A stretch of 64,000 nucleotides of DNA from Roseibium porphyridii (GTDB taxonomy: Bacteria; Pseudomonadota; Alphaproteobacteria; Rhizobiales; Stappiaceae): assembly GCF_026191725.2 (NCBI RefSeq), contig NZ_CP120863.1, positions 4,754,001 through 4,818,000 on the forward strand. Reading direction: 5' to 3'. The translations under genes were made by a program, and so were the position numbers. The notes under the pieces are model-generated. The model saw only the letters and a program-made list of their open reading frames with translations. It had not been told where the DNA came from and did no database searches. Of this stretch, positions 9,454-17,534 are shown piece after piece (the stretch's first letter is position 1; every line of letters begins with the position of its first letter).

Positions 9454-10665
9454 ATGAAACTCGACCAAATCGAGACATTTGTCGTCGCGAACCCTCCTCC
9501 CCGTCATGGAGGACGCTATTTCATTTTCGTCAAACTGGTTACCGCTTGCGGGATCACGGGTTATGGCGAGATCTACAATGCCACTTTCGGGCCTCACCTT
9601 GTGGCCGAAATGGCGAAGGACGTTTTCGAGCGCCAGTTCCTGGGCTCCGATCCGCACCATATTGAGAAGCTTTGGCACAAGACCTATGGCGCTGGCTATA
9701 CGCAGCGACCGGATGTCACTGTTATGGGCGTGCTCTCCGGACTTGAGATGGCGTGCTGGGATATTATCGGCAAGGCTGCCGGAAAACCCGCATATGAATT
9801 GCTCGGCGGCAAAGTTCACGAGCGGCTGCGGTCCTATACCTATCTTTATCCAGCCGACGGTGACGTCTATCCAGATCCCGACCAGCCGAATGTCTATAAC
9901 GATCCGTCTCTGGCAGCGAACGCGGCAAGCAAGGCGGTTGACCAGGGGTTCACAGCAGTCAAGTTCGATCCTGCTGGCGCTTACACGATTTATGACGGCC
10001 ATCAGCCAAGTCTCGACGACCTGGACCGGTCCGAAGCCTTTTGCAAGTCCATTCGCGAGGCTGTCGGGTCAAAGGCCGACCTGCTTTTTGGCACGCATGG
10101 TCAGTTTACCGTCTCAGGAGCCAAACGGCTCGCCAGGCGCATAGAAGCTTATGACCCACTCTGGTTCGAAGAGCCTATCCCGCCGGAAAAGCCGGAAGAC
10201 ATGGCTGAAGTTGCCCGGTATACGTCCATCCCGGTAGCAACCGGTGAGCGCCTTTGTACGAAATATGAGTTTTCACGCGTTCTGGAAACAGGTGCAGCCA
10301 GCATTTTGCAGATGAACCTTGGCCGGGTCGGCGGGCTTCTGGAAGCCAAGAAAATCGCGGCCATGGCTGAGTGCCATTCTGCCCAGGTCGCACCGCATCT
10401 CTACTGCGGGCCTCTTGTTGCGCTTGCCAACATTCAACTGGCGACCTGCAGCCCCAATTTTCTGGTCCTTGAGTCAATCCGCACGTTCGATGGTTTTTAT
10501 GCTGACCTTTTGACAAAACCGATCTGTTGGGAAGACGGCTATGTGATCCCATCCAGCGAACCGGGCCTTGGCCACGAACTGAACGAAGAGGTTGCAAGAT
10601 CACACCCTTACGAGGGCAATGAGCTCCATCTCGGCCTGCAGGAGAGCCCTGCGCTGCCGCTTTGA
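9454..10665 (+). CDS. Enolase-superfamily (mandelate racemase/muconate lactonizing) protein, sugar-acid dehydratase-like
   Basis: The protein has 403 residues with the capping domain (1-125) and a TIM-barrel. After strand 4 the metal ligand appears in FEEPIPP (238-244), after strand 5 in ATGERL (E265), and the general acid/base His in APHLYCGP (H315). These match D-galactonate-dehydratase-like members. At the third strand, where the family normally has an Asp metal ligand, the sequence is GTHGQ (213-217): the catalytic-type His is kept but the Asp is not seen. The likely role is dehydration of an acid sugar made by the two upstream enzymes; the substrate is unknown. Confidence 0.85.
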   Translation: MKLDQIETFVVANPPPRHGGRYFIFVKLVTACGITGYGEIYNATFGPHLVAEMAKDVFERQFLGSDPHHIEKLWHKTYGAGYTQRPDVTVMGVLSGLEMACWDIIGKAAGKPAYELLGGKVHERLRSYTYLYPADGDVYPDPDQPNVYNDPSLAANAASKAVDQGFTAVKFDPAGAYTIYDGHQPSLDDLDRSEAFCKSIREAVGSKADLLFGTHGQFTVSGAKRLARRIEAYDPLWFEEPIPPEKPEDMAEVARYTSIPVATGERLCTKYEFSRVLETGAASILQMNLGRVGGLLEAKKIAAMAECHSAQVAPHLYCGPLVALANIQLATCSPNFLVLESIRTFDGFYADLLTKPICWEDGYVIPSSEPGLGHELNEEVARSHPYEGNELHLGLQESPALPL

Positions 10666-10699
10666 CCTGGTCCGTTTGGCCGCCGGTTTTAGTTACGAT

Positions 10700-11050
10700 T
10701 CAATCCGGCTCGCCCGGTGGCACAAACCAGCCGGATGACAAGTCAATGTGCTGAATGGAGTGCTCTTCGATCAGATCGTCATAGCCCTCCGGCAGGAAGG
10801 ATTGATCCCATTGATCACCAAACCTCTGTTTGACAGACGTCATGTCGGACCACAGAGACGCAAATATAAGCCTGTTTTCTTCCACGCTTACTTCGCGGCC
10901 GAAGAAGAACCCTTTGTTTCCGGGCTCACTGCGCACGACCTCAGCTGACGTCGTGGCAAATTGTGCAAGAAGGCTTTTTTCCTTTCCATCTTTGACCCTG
11001 GCTTGGAACAGCCGCAAGATCGGTCCCTGCTGTGTCTTGTTCGAGGTCAT
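10700..11050 (-). CDS. Antibiotic-biosynthesis-monooxygenase (ABM) domain protein
   Basis: From the ATG at 11050 (AAAGG upstream) the product is 116 residues. It has a ferredoxin-like alpha/beta pattern typical of dimeric ABM-fold proteins: ILRLFQARVKDGKEKSL, then GNKGFFFGREV, then LIFASLWSDMTSVKQRFG. ABM proteins may be monooxygenases, isomerases or haem-binding proteins, so the activity is open. It lies at the 3' end of the MFS transporter operon, 44 bases after the small membrane ORF, and converges on the enolase-family gene. Confidence 0.7.
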   Translation of the reverse strand: MTSNKTQQGPILRLFQARVKDGKEKSLLAQFATTSAEVVRSEPGNKGFFFGREVSVEENRLIFASLWSDMTSVKQRFGDQWDQSFLPEGYDDLIEEHSIQHIDLSSGWFVPPGEPD

Positions 11051-11094
11051 CCAGTTACCTTTCACTTTGTTGGACGTCGAAGAAAATTCTGACC

Positions 11095-11247
11095 TCAGTT
11101 CAAACCGGCCATGCAAATGAACTGCATGATTGAAAGGTCAAGAAAGTGCCTCTGGTAAACATTGATCAATGCGGCCCAAAGGGCGATGAGCGCAGATAGG
11201 GCGAGTAGGCACGCCAAACCCCATAGAACAAGCGACCAGCTAGGCAT
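11095..11247 (-). CDS. Small single-span membrane protein coupled to MFS gene (50 aa)
   Basis: An ATG at 11247 lies inside the last codons of the MFS transporter (ATGCCTAG: the TAG is the MFS stop), and the frame runs 50 codons to TGA at 11095. The product begins MPSWSLVLWGLACLLALSAL and continues hydrophobic to about residue 30, forming one good transmembrane helix with a short YQRH-containing tail. Start-stop overlap is the usual sign of translational coupling, and the ORF fills the gap between two operon genes. It is not a family I recognise. It could be an accessory subunit of the transporter; chance remains possible at this length. Confidence 0.5.
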   Translation of the reverse strand: MPSWSLVLWGLACLLALSALIALWAALINVYQRHFLDLSIMQFICMAGLN

Positions 11248-12481
11248 TGCTCACGGCTCCCTGAAATCTGCTGAATTTGGAAGTCAGTGGTTGCTCATCG
11301 ATCGGAAGGTGCAGAAAGGCAGCCATGATGCCGGCCAGAACCACGCACCACCACATGATGTCGTAGTTGCCTGTCTGCTCGAATACGAGCCCACCGAGCC
11401 AGGCACCCAGGAAACTCCCAATCTGATGCATGAAGAATACGATGCCAATCAGTGTCGCGAGATATCTGGGGCCAAAGACCTGGGCAACGATGCCGGTGGT
11501 AAGCGGAACTGTACCAAGCCAGGTAAAACCCATCACTGCCGCGAACAAAAGAGTTGAAACATCGGAAGGTGGCCGCAGCACAAAGACGGCGACAGCAGCT
11601 GCCCGGGCCAGGTAGAGACCTACAAGGACCTTTTTCTTGCTGACATGATCGCCGACGACACCGCATATGAACGTTCCGGCGATGTTTGTTGCACCAATGG
11701 TCGCAAGAGCAGCGCCGCCAAGCCAGGCTCCCAGATTTCTGTCCAAAAGATAAGCCGGCAAATGCGTTCCTATGAACGCAAGCTGGAACCCGCACACAAA
11801 GAAACCGAGCACCAGCAAAACAAAGCCTTTGTGCCCAAGCGCCTCGGAGAGTGCCTCCGTCAGCGACTGCTCCGTCCCTTGCCCCTCAGCGCGCCCTGAA
11901 AGCATCGGAGCCAACAAGCAAATCGTCACAGCGATGAGCCCCAAGCTGACAAAGGCAAGTGACCAATTCAGGTTATCGATCAGGCTCAGTGTGACGGGAA
12001 CAGATAGAAAAATCCCCAAGGATCCGCCAAGCGAGGCAATGCCGAGCGCCGACGTACGTCGTTCAGGAGGAAATTTCCGTCCGACTGCTCCAAGGACCAC
12101 AGCATAGGTTGTTGCGCTAAGTCCGATACCGACAAGCACACCTAACCCCAGCACCAATCCAAGTGTGCTTGAAACGGCAGATGCACATATCAGACCCAGC
12201 ACATAAAGCGCACCGCCTGTGAAAATAACCCTCGCACTTCCAAAACGGTCAGCCAGCATGCCTGCGAAGGGTTGTGCCAAACCCCACATAAGGTTCTGCA
12301 ATGCGATTGCAAAACCGAATGTCTCACGATCGATGTTTGGGACTTCCCTCGTGACCGGATCCAAAAACAGCCCGAAAGAGTGCCGCATACCAATGGCGAT
12401 AAGAGCGACGACCGAGCCTGCGACCAGTACAAGCTTCGGGTCTCTGAGATGCCGCAAGACAGTGCCATTTGTCGATTGCAT
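11240..12481 (-). CDS. MFS transporter (12 TM)
   Basis: The 413-residue protein has about 12 hydrophobic segments. A conserved MFS loop after TM2 reads GMLADRFGSARV, and the second half has a similar GDHVSKKKVLVG loop. The opening GMRHSFGLFLDPVT resembles the oxalate/formate and monocarboxylate-type MFS subgroup; the substrate is unknown. The start ATG at 12481 has GGAGATATGG upstream. It leads a small operon with the 50-residue membrane ORF and the ABM protein. A 12-bp palindrome lies 57 bases upstream and may be its operator. Confidence 0.88.
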   Translation of the reverse strand: MQSTNGTVLRHLRDPKLVLVAGSVVALIAIGMRHSFGLFLDPVTREVPNIDRETFGFAIALQNLMWGLAQPFAGMLADRFGSARVIFTGGALYVLGLICASAVSSTLGLVLGLGVLVGIGLSATTYAVVLGAVGRKFPPERRTSALGIASLGGSLGIFLSVPVTLSLIDNLNWSLAFVSLGLIAVTICLLAPMLSGRAEGQGTEQSLTEALSEALGHKGFVLLVLGFFVCGFQLAFIGTHLPAYLLDRNLGAWLGGAALATIGATNIAGTFICGVVGDHVSKKKVLVGLYLARAAAVAVFVLRPPSDVSTLLFAAVMGFTWLGTVPLTTGIVAQVFGPRYLATLIGIVFFMHQIGSFLGAWLGGLVFEQTGNYDIMWWCVVLAGIMAAFLHLPIDEQPLTSKFSRFQGAVSNA

Positions 12482-12537
12482 TCCATATCTCCATTGATGA
12501 TGGCGGTTTCAGTTTCTGCCAGAAACCGGGATACCGA

Positions 12538-12549
12538 TATTTCGAAATA
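12538..12549. promoter_or_regulatory. 12-bp palindrome upstream of MFS operon
   Basis: TATTTCGAAATA is a perfect palindrome 57 bases upstream of the MFS start codon. Its position fits an operator, but no bound regulator is known; the nearby LysR at 13199 is one candidate. Confidence 0.35.
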
Positions 12550-12651
12550 GCTGGGAATTCCGGGCTAAGCACTCCAAAGTGCAAACTCTGGAGAGCCTCT
12601 CAAGCATCTGATTTAATTTATATTTTTCTGCATTCTTCACTCATTAACAAC

Positions 12652-12822
12652 TCACGTGAGTGGTGATGGCAGAGTTGACCCAGCAATGACACCAACCAGA
12701 TATGGAAAGCGACCAAGGAAGCCGAATGCTGATCCCATAGCTGCCAAACCCAGTGTTGCTGGCCCCGGGCTGCCCATAAGCAGAGAAGCTGCAAGCCAGA
12801 GAACGCGAAGGTTTTCTGCCAT
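12652..12822 (-). pseudogene. LysE/RhtB-family exporter remnant (N-terminal fragment)
   Basis: The frame from ATG 12822 encodes 56 residues. They match the first helix region of LysE/RhtB amino-acid exporters: ASLLMGSPGPATLGLAAMG, with the family SPGP motif, then GVIAGS. The frame then stops after a short unrelated tail. A complete family member has about 200 residues and six helices. The next 170 bases on this strand show no continuation in any frame I checked, so the rest has been deleted. It is probably non-functional and marks a deletion or recombination scar between the MFS operon and the DUF1127 gene. Confidence 0.6.
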
Positions 12823-12885
12823 CAATTCACGACCCTCAATTCTGCAGCGTGAAAAGCACGCGTTGTGAGCACCCACCGATGGGCT

Positions 12886-13113
12886 TCAATCGCCTCGATT
12901 GCGTCGACGACCGTGTTGCCCGGAGACAACAAGTGAATCGATCTCGCTGCGATCAATCGCCAGATCCCGGAGCATCGCGTTGCTAAGACTGCGCAGCTCA
13001 CCACGGTCTCGCCTCTTCTGCTTCCAGGCGAGGAATCGTTTCAATAAAACGCCCAGACATGACGCGTTCTGCGCAGTTTGCAGTGTTGCTATTGTGGTCG
13101 TTTCCCTAGCCAA
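12886..13113 (-). CDS. DUF1127 small protein
   Basis: The 75-residue product contains the DUF1127 signature in its C-terminal half: an Arg-rich stretch (WKQKRRDRGELRSLSN) then MLRDLAIDRSEIDSLV. Short DUF1127 proteins in Agrobacterium and Rhodobacter have been linked to phosphate and carbon metabolism and to sRNA turnover. This one has an N-terminal extension of about 30 residues before the motif. It is transcribed divergently from the LysR gene at 13199, with 85 bases between the starts. Confidence 0.7.
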   Translation of the reverse strand: MARETTTIATLQTAQNASCLGVLLKRFLAWKQKRRDRGELRSLSNAMLRDLAIDRSEIDSLVVSGQHGRRRNRGD

Positions 13114-13198
13114 TTCACCTTGATACCCATCGTTTCAGACGGGTCAGATTTTTGCCTCTGACTTGTTATTGGTCAAAACGTATTGTTCAATAAGTGAT

Positions 13199-14140
13199 AT
13201 GCGAAATATCAATATCAGAAGTGTCGATCTAAATTTGCTCGTTACGTTCGATGCGCTTTACAGCGAACGAAGTGTGACGAGAGCAGCCACTCGGCTCTCT
13301 TTGACCCAACCGACGGTTTCCGGGATGCTCAAGCGGCTTCGCGAAGTGTTCGAAGATGATCTCTTTGTTCGAACCTCACACGGCATCATTCCGACACCAA
13401 AGGCCGATGCAATTGCTTTGAAAGTCAACGAGGTGCTGGAGGAGATTCGTGTGCTTCTGGCCCCTGACGCGTTCGATCCGGCCAACTCAGAGTTCACTGT
13501 AAGAGTTTGCGGCAGCGACTATCTGCAGCACACAATCTTCAATGCTTTCACTGAAAAAGTACTGGATGTCGCTCCCCGGGCCCGGGTCTCGGTTCTTCCA
13601 AGGCCTGCGACGGGAATTCTGGATCAGCTGGAAAAAGGTGAGATAGACCTGATTTTGAGTGACCGCGACCTGGCTCTGCCCGACTTGCCGGCACGCGCGC
13701 TCTACACGGACGACTTTGTCTGTTTATCCAGTTATTCGAACGTCAAAAACAATGACGAGTTGTCATTGGAACAGCTATGTGAACATCGTCACGCATTTGT
13801 GGACCCGACCGGGGGCAGCTTTCGCGGGCCAATCGACGAGGTTCTCGCCGCGAAGGGAATGAGCCGACATGTTGTCTTGGCGGTACCCACATTTGCGATG
13901 CTGATCCATCTCATGAAATCAAGGAGCTTAACCGCGTTCATTCCCGAACGGATCGCTAGATCCTTCAAGCACAGTTTTGCACGCATTCGAACACCGCTCG
14001 AACTGCCCTACCTGGATATCGTCGCCAACTGGCACCCGCGCATGAACCGGGATGCAAGACATCTCTGGCTCAGAGAAACGCTTCTTGAGGTTGCAAGACT
14101 TCCAAAGAACCAGATCGGCAGCGACACATCACGCTCTTAG
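13199..14140 (+). CDS. LysR-family regulator (NodD/NahR-like)
   Basis: From ATG 13199 the protein has 313 residues. It opens RNINIRSVDLNLLVTFDALY, the typical NodD/NahR-group start, with the HTH at about 20-60 (SVTRAATRLSLTQPTVSGML) and an effector-binding domain after residue 90. An in-frame start at 13163 is less likely, as it adds a stretch atypical of the family. It is divergent from the DUF1127 gene. The target could be that gene or the MFS operon beyond; there is no sequence proof. Confidence 0.9.
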   Translation: MRNINIRSVDLNLLVTFDALYSERSVTRAATRLSLTQPTVSGMLKRLREVFEDDLFVRTSHGIIPTPKADAIALKVNEVLEEIRVLLAPDAFDPANSEFTVRVCGSDYLQHTIFNAFTEKVLDVAPRARVSVLPRPATGILDQLEKGEIDLILSDRDLALPDLPARALYTDDFVCLSSYSNVKNNDELSLEQLCEHRHAFVDPTGGSFRGPIDEVLAAKGMSRHVVLAVPTFAMLIHLMKSRSLTAFIPERIARSFKHSFARIRTPLELPYLDIVANWHPRMNRDARHLWLRETLLEVARLPKNQIGSDTSRS

Positions 14141-14247
14141 TTTGAGCGAAAAACGATAGCAAACTGGTCCAAACGAAATGGAGCATCGAATAGAATTCAC
14201 TGCAACTTTCAACAAGGTAACGGCTTGCTCATTTGCCTGGCAAAAAA

Positions 14248-15321
14248 TCAGTCGGCGGCCAGGAGCACTGGACCCGATTTGGCGAAAGACAGTCTCAAAT
14301 CCGAGCCGACCTCAAGCGTCTGATCCACGTTGTCCTGCACCGCAAAGACCTGACCAAACTCACCCTCGAGAGTGTATTCCATTCGAACGCCGACATAGGT
14401 TGCCTTGGCAACACGCGCCGGCATGCCTTCCGCTTCCCCCAAAACAAGCCGAGAGGGTCGAACGGCAATGGTTGCCGCACCTTTTGATAAACTGCGCGAA
14501 GCCAGCATATAACGATACCCGCAGACATCTACAGTCGCGGTTTCGTTCTGGACGTCGGTTATCTGGCAGGAGATCAAATTTGCCTCGCCGATAAAATCGG
14601 CAACGAAGGCATCGACCGGTTGATCATAGAGCTCCCGCGGCGTGCCGATTTGAGCAATCGATGCATTGCGCATGACGACAATCTCATCTGAAACCGCGAG
14701 CGCTTCTTCCTGATCGTGGGTGACATAAACGACCGTCAGGCCAAGATCCTGCTGGATTGCCCGAATGTCCTCGCGGACCTGTCGACGCAATTTCGCATCA
14801 AGGTTCGACAGGGGTTCGTCGAACAGCAGCACCTGAGGTTCCAGCACGAGTGCACGGGCGACCGCGACGCGTTGCTGTTGACCACCGGACAATTCGCTTG
14901 GCAAGCGCTCTCCGAAGCCCTTCAAGCCGACCAGTTCCAGCCCTTCAAGCGCCCGGGAGCGCGCTTCGGCCTTGTCGAAACCAGAAAAAGTCAGTCCGTA
15001 CATCACGTTTTCCAGAACGCTCATGTGCGGAAACAGAGCGTAGGACTGGAACACCATCGACACGTCACGATCCGTTGCCGGCAATTTCGTAACCTCTGTG
15101 TCCCCGATGAGTATGCGCCCGGAACTGGCCATCTCCAAGCCTGCGATCATGCGCAGTGTCGTGGTCTTGCCACAACCGGATGGGCCCAGAAGCGTCACAA
15201 GTTTACCCGCTTCGATATCCAGATCGATGTTGTCGACAGCGACCACATCCTTTCCAAATACCTTGGAGACCTTTTCGAACCTGACCGGCGCGGCCTTGCT
15301 GCGAATGTGTGTTTCGCTCAT
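14248..15321 (-). CDS. ABC transporter ATP-binding protein (FbpC/AfuC type)
   Basis: The 357-residue ATPase has Walker A GPSGCGKTT (46-54), a Q-loop in VFQSYALFP, the signature LSGGQQQRVAVARAL, Walker B VLLFDEPLSNLDAK and the H-loop VTHDQEEA. A C-terminal TOBE-like regulatory domain (about 240-357) follows. Its ATG overlaps the permease stop by 4 bases. It energises import by the adjacent two-domain permease and binding protein. In the FbpABC/AfuABC group the cargo is ferric iron or phosphosugars; the domain alone does not decide between them. Confidence 0.9.
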   Translation of the reverse strand: MSETHIRSKAAPVRFEKVSKVFGKDVVAVDNIDLDIEAGKLVTLLGPSGCGKTTTLRMIAGLEMASSGRILIGDTEVTKLPATDRDVSMVFQSYALFPHMSVLENVMYGLTFSGFDKAEARSRALEGLELVGLKGFGERLPSELSGGQQQRVAVARALVLEPQVLLFDEPLSNLDAKLRRQVREDIRAIQQDLGLTVVYVTHDQEEALAVSDEIVVMRNASIAQIGTPRELYDQPVDAFVADFIGEANLISCQITDVQNETATVDVCGYRYMLASRSLSKGAATIAVRPSRLVLGEAEGMPARVAKATYVGVRMEYTLEGEFGQVFAVQDNVDQTLEVGSDLRLSFAKSGPVLLAAD

Positions 15322-17534
15322 GTCGCTCCCTTCATTTCGATGTGTTTGCGACGCCCGATCTGTACACGGCCAACCAGCAACTGCAGCAGACCGACGGCTG
15401 CCAGCATGACGAAGATCAGTGTCGTGGAATAGGCAATGGCAAGACCGTAGTCGTTGTTTTCAACGCGCCCGATAATGTAGCTGGTCGCCATGTCATACTC
15501 GGCGGACACCAGGAATATGACCGCGGAAATGGCGGTCATCGCCCGCACGAAACTGTAGACCAAAGCGGCCAGGATTGCGGGCCGCAACAAGGGCAGTATC
15601 ACTCGTCGGAAGGTTTGCCATGAGTTGGCTCCAAGCGTGAGTGAGCTCTCGTCAAGCGATTTGTCGATCTGCGACATGCTTGCAATCCCTGCACGCACGC
15701 CGACAGGCATGTTCCTGAAGATGAAACTCACGACGAGAATAATACCCGTTCCGGTGATTTCTATCGGAGGAACGTTGAATGCCAGAATGTAACTCACGCC
15801 GATAACGGTGCCGGGAATGGCGAAGGACAGCATGGTGCCGAACTCGAAGGAGTTCTTGCCGGCGAAATTCTGTCGTGTCAGCAGATAGGCCGTCACCAAT
15901 CCAACAGCCGCCGTCAGCGGTGCCGCAATGGCTGCTATCGTTATCGTCGTCCAGAAACTGTCCCAGGCAGCCCCGGTCCAGCGTATCCCTTCTTCAGCAA
16001 ACCGAACCGAAAACGCCGTCACATAGTGTTTGAACGTCAGAGAATTGTTGACACCCCACAGCTCAACAACGCTGCCATAAATGATCATCGCATAGACCAC
16101 GGCGGTGAACGCGGCCCAGGCAAGCGCAATGCTCAGAACAGGAACTGCAAGGCCTTTAGGCATAAGCGGATGCACTCCTGCATCTCCCTTGCCTGAGACG
16201 GTCGTATAGCTCTTTTTTCCCAGCCAGGCTCGTTGAGCGTAGAAAGCCGAGAGCGTGAAAAAGAGCAGAACCATTGCGAGAACCGCAGCACGCCCCTGAT
16301 CGTATTGTGCACCGACAATGGCAAAGAAAATCTCGGTCGACAAAACATCGAAGTTTCCGCCCAGGACCAGCGGATTGCCGAAATCGGCCATGCTTTCGAT
16401 GAAACCAAGCAGAAACGCGTTTGCGAGCCCGGGACGCATCAGCGGCAAGGAAACTGTTCTGAAGGTCTGCCATCGGTTTGCCCGAAGGGTCTGCGCTGCT
16501 TCTTCCATTGAGGGGGAAACCCCTTCAACGACACCGATGAGGACCAGAAAGGCAATCGGCGTGAAGGCCAGCGTCTGGGCAATAAGCACGCCGGGCAGGC
16601 CGTAGAGCCAACGCGTCGGCTGCACACCAAACAATTCAGATATATAGACCGTAACCGTACCGGAAAGTCCAAACAGCAATATGAGCGCAAGGCCAATGAC
16701 GAAAGGTGGCGTGATGATCGGCAGCACCGTAAGCGCCCGCATCACTCGTTTGTAACGGAAGCCTGAACGTGTCACGACGAGCGCAAATGCCAGGCCCAAA
16801 AGCGTTGTGATCAATCCAACCAGAACGGCAAGGAAAAGGGAGTTCCATGCAGCTCCGCAACGCGCACCGGCCAGGCAGCCGAGGCCCCAAATCCGGTCGT
16901 CGAAGAACTTGTCGAAAAAAACCAAAATCGAGTAAGCGCCGTCGTCTGTGACGAAGGCAGCAAACAACATTTTCGCAATCGGAAAGAAGACAAATGCCGT
17001 GACAATCGCGATGACGCCGCCAATTGCACTGACGACAAAGACATCTCCGTTGACAGCGCCGCGTGCGGCGATGCCTTGCGTCAGCAGAAACAGGTAGGCA
17101 GACGCGCACAGCATTGCGCCATATCCCATGCCAAACTGCCGATCGTCCAACGGACCGAAAGCCGCATTCATCCATTCGAAATTGTATCCGCGGATGCCAA
17201 TGGAAAAGCCTTGGGCAATCATCCACGCAAAGCCTATTGCGCCGGCAAGCACAAGCAAACGGGCGTAGGCCGGATCCGACTTTGAGCACCGCAATGCAAA
17301 CAGCGGAAGCACCAGCGGGATCAAGAGGGGGGCCAGCCACAGCTTTTCGCCTTGCGCGATCAAAAACGCGGCAGGCGCGTAGTCCTCGTCGAACGGGTAG
17401 CCGTCGATCAGCCACTCGAACGACCAAAAGCCGTCCTCGATGCCGTACCAGGGCAGCAGACAGAAGCCCACCCACCCGGCGATGATCCAAAAGATCAGAA
17501 CCGGGGGAGCTTTATTTGGTTTGGTCAAAGTCAC
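15318..17534 (-). CDS. ABC transporter permease, fused two-domain FbpB/AfuB type
   Basis: At 738 residues this permease contains two binding-protein-dependent permease domains, each with an EAA loop: EEAAQTLRANRWQTFRTVSL in the first half and LDESSLTLGANSWQTFRRVI in the second. About four further hydrophobic segments precede the first domain. The start is GTG 17534, directly abutting the TAA of the binding-protein gene (TAAGTG), and the 3' end overlaps the ATPase. A single fused permease is usual in the ferric-iron FbpB and AfuB families. Confidence 0.9.
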   Translation of the reverse strand: MTLTKPNKAPPVLIFWIIAGWVGFCLLPWYGIEDGFWSFEWLIDGYPFDEDYAPAAFLIAQGEKLWLAPLLIPLVLPLFALRCSKSDPAYARLLVLAGAIGFAWMIAQGFSIGIRGYNFEWMNAAFGPLDDRQFGMGYGAMLCASAYLFLLTQGIAARGAVNGDVFVVSAIGGVIAIVTAFVFFPIAKMLFAAFVTDDGAYSILVFFDKFFDDRIWGLGCLAGARCGAAWNSLFLAVLVGLITTLLGLAFALVVTRSGFRYKRVMRALTVLPIITPPFVIGLALILLFGLSGTVTVYISELFGVQPTRWLYGLPGVLIAQTLAFTPIAFLVLIGVVEGVSPSMEEAAQTLRANRWQTFRTVSLPLMRPGLANAFLLGFIESMADFGNPLVLGGNFDVLSTEIFFAIVGAQYDQGRAAVLAMVLLFFTLSAFYAQRAWLGKKSYTTVSGKGDAGVHPLMPKGLAVPVLSIALAWAAFTAVVYAMIIYGSVVELWGVNNSLTFKHYVTAFSVRFAEEGIRWTGAAWDSFWTTITIAAIAAPLTAAVGLVTAYLLTRQNFAGKNSFEFGTMLSFAIPGTVIGVSYILAFNVPPIEITGTGIILVVSFIFRNMPVGVRAGIASMSQIDKSLDESSLTLGANSWQTFRRVILPLLRPAILAALVYSFVRAMTAISAVIFLVSAEYDMATSYIIGRVENNDYGLAIAYSTTLIFVMLAAVGLLQLLVGRVQIGRRKHIEMKGAT

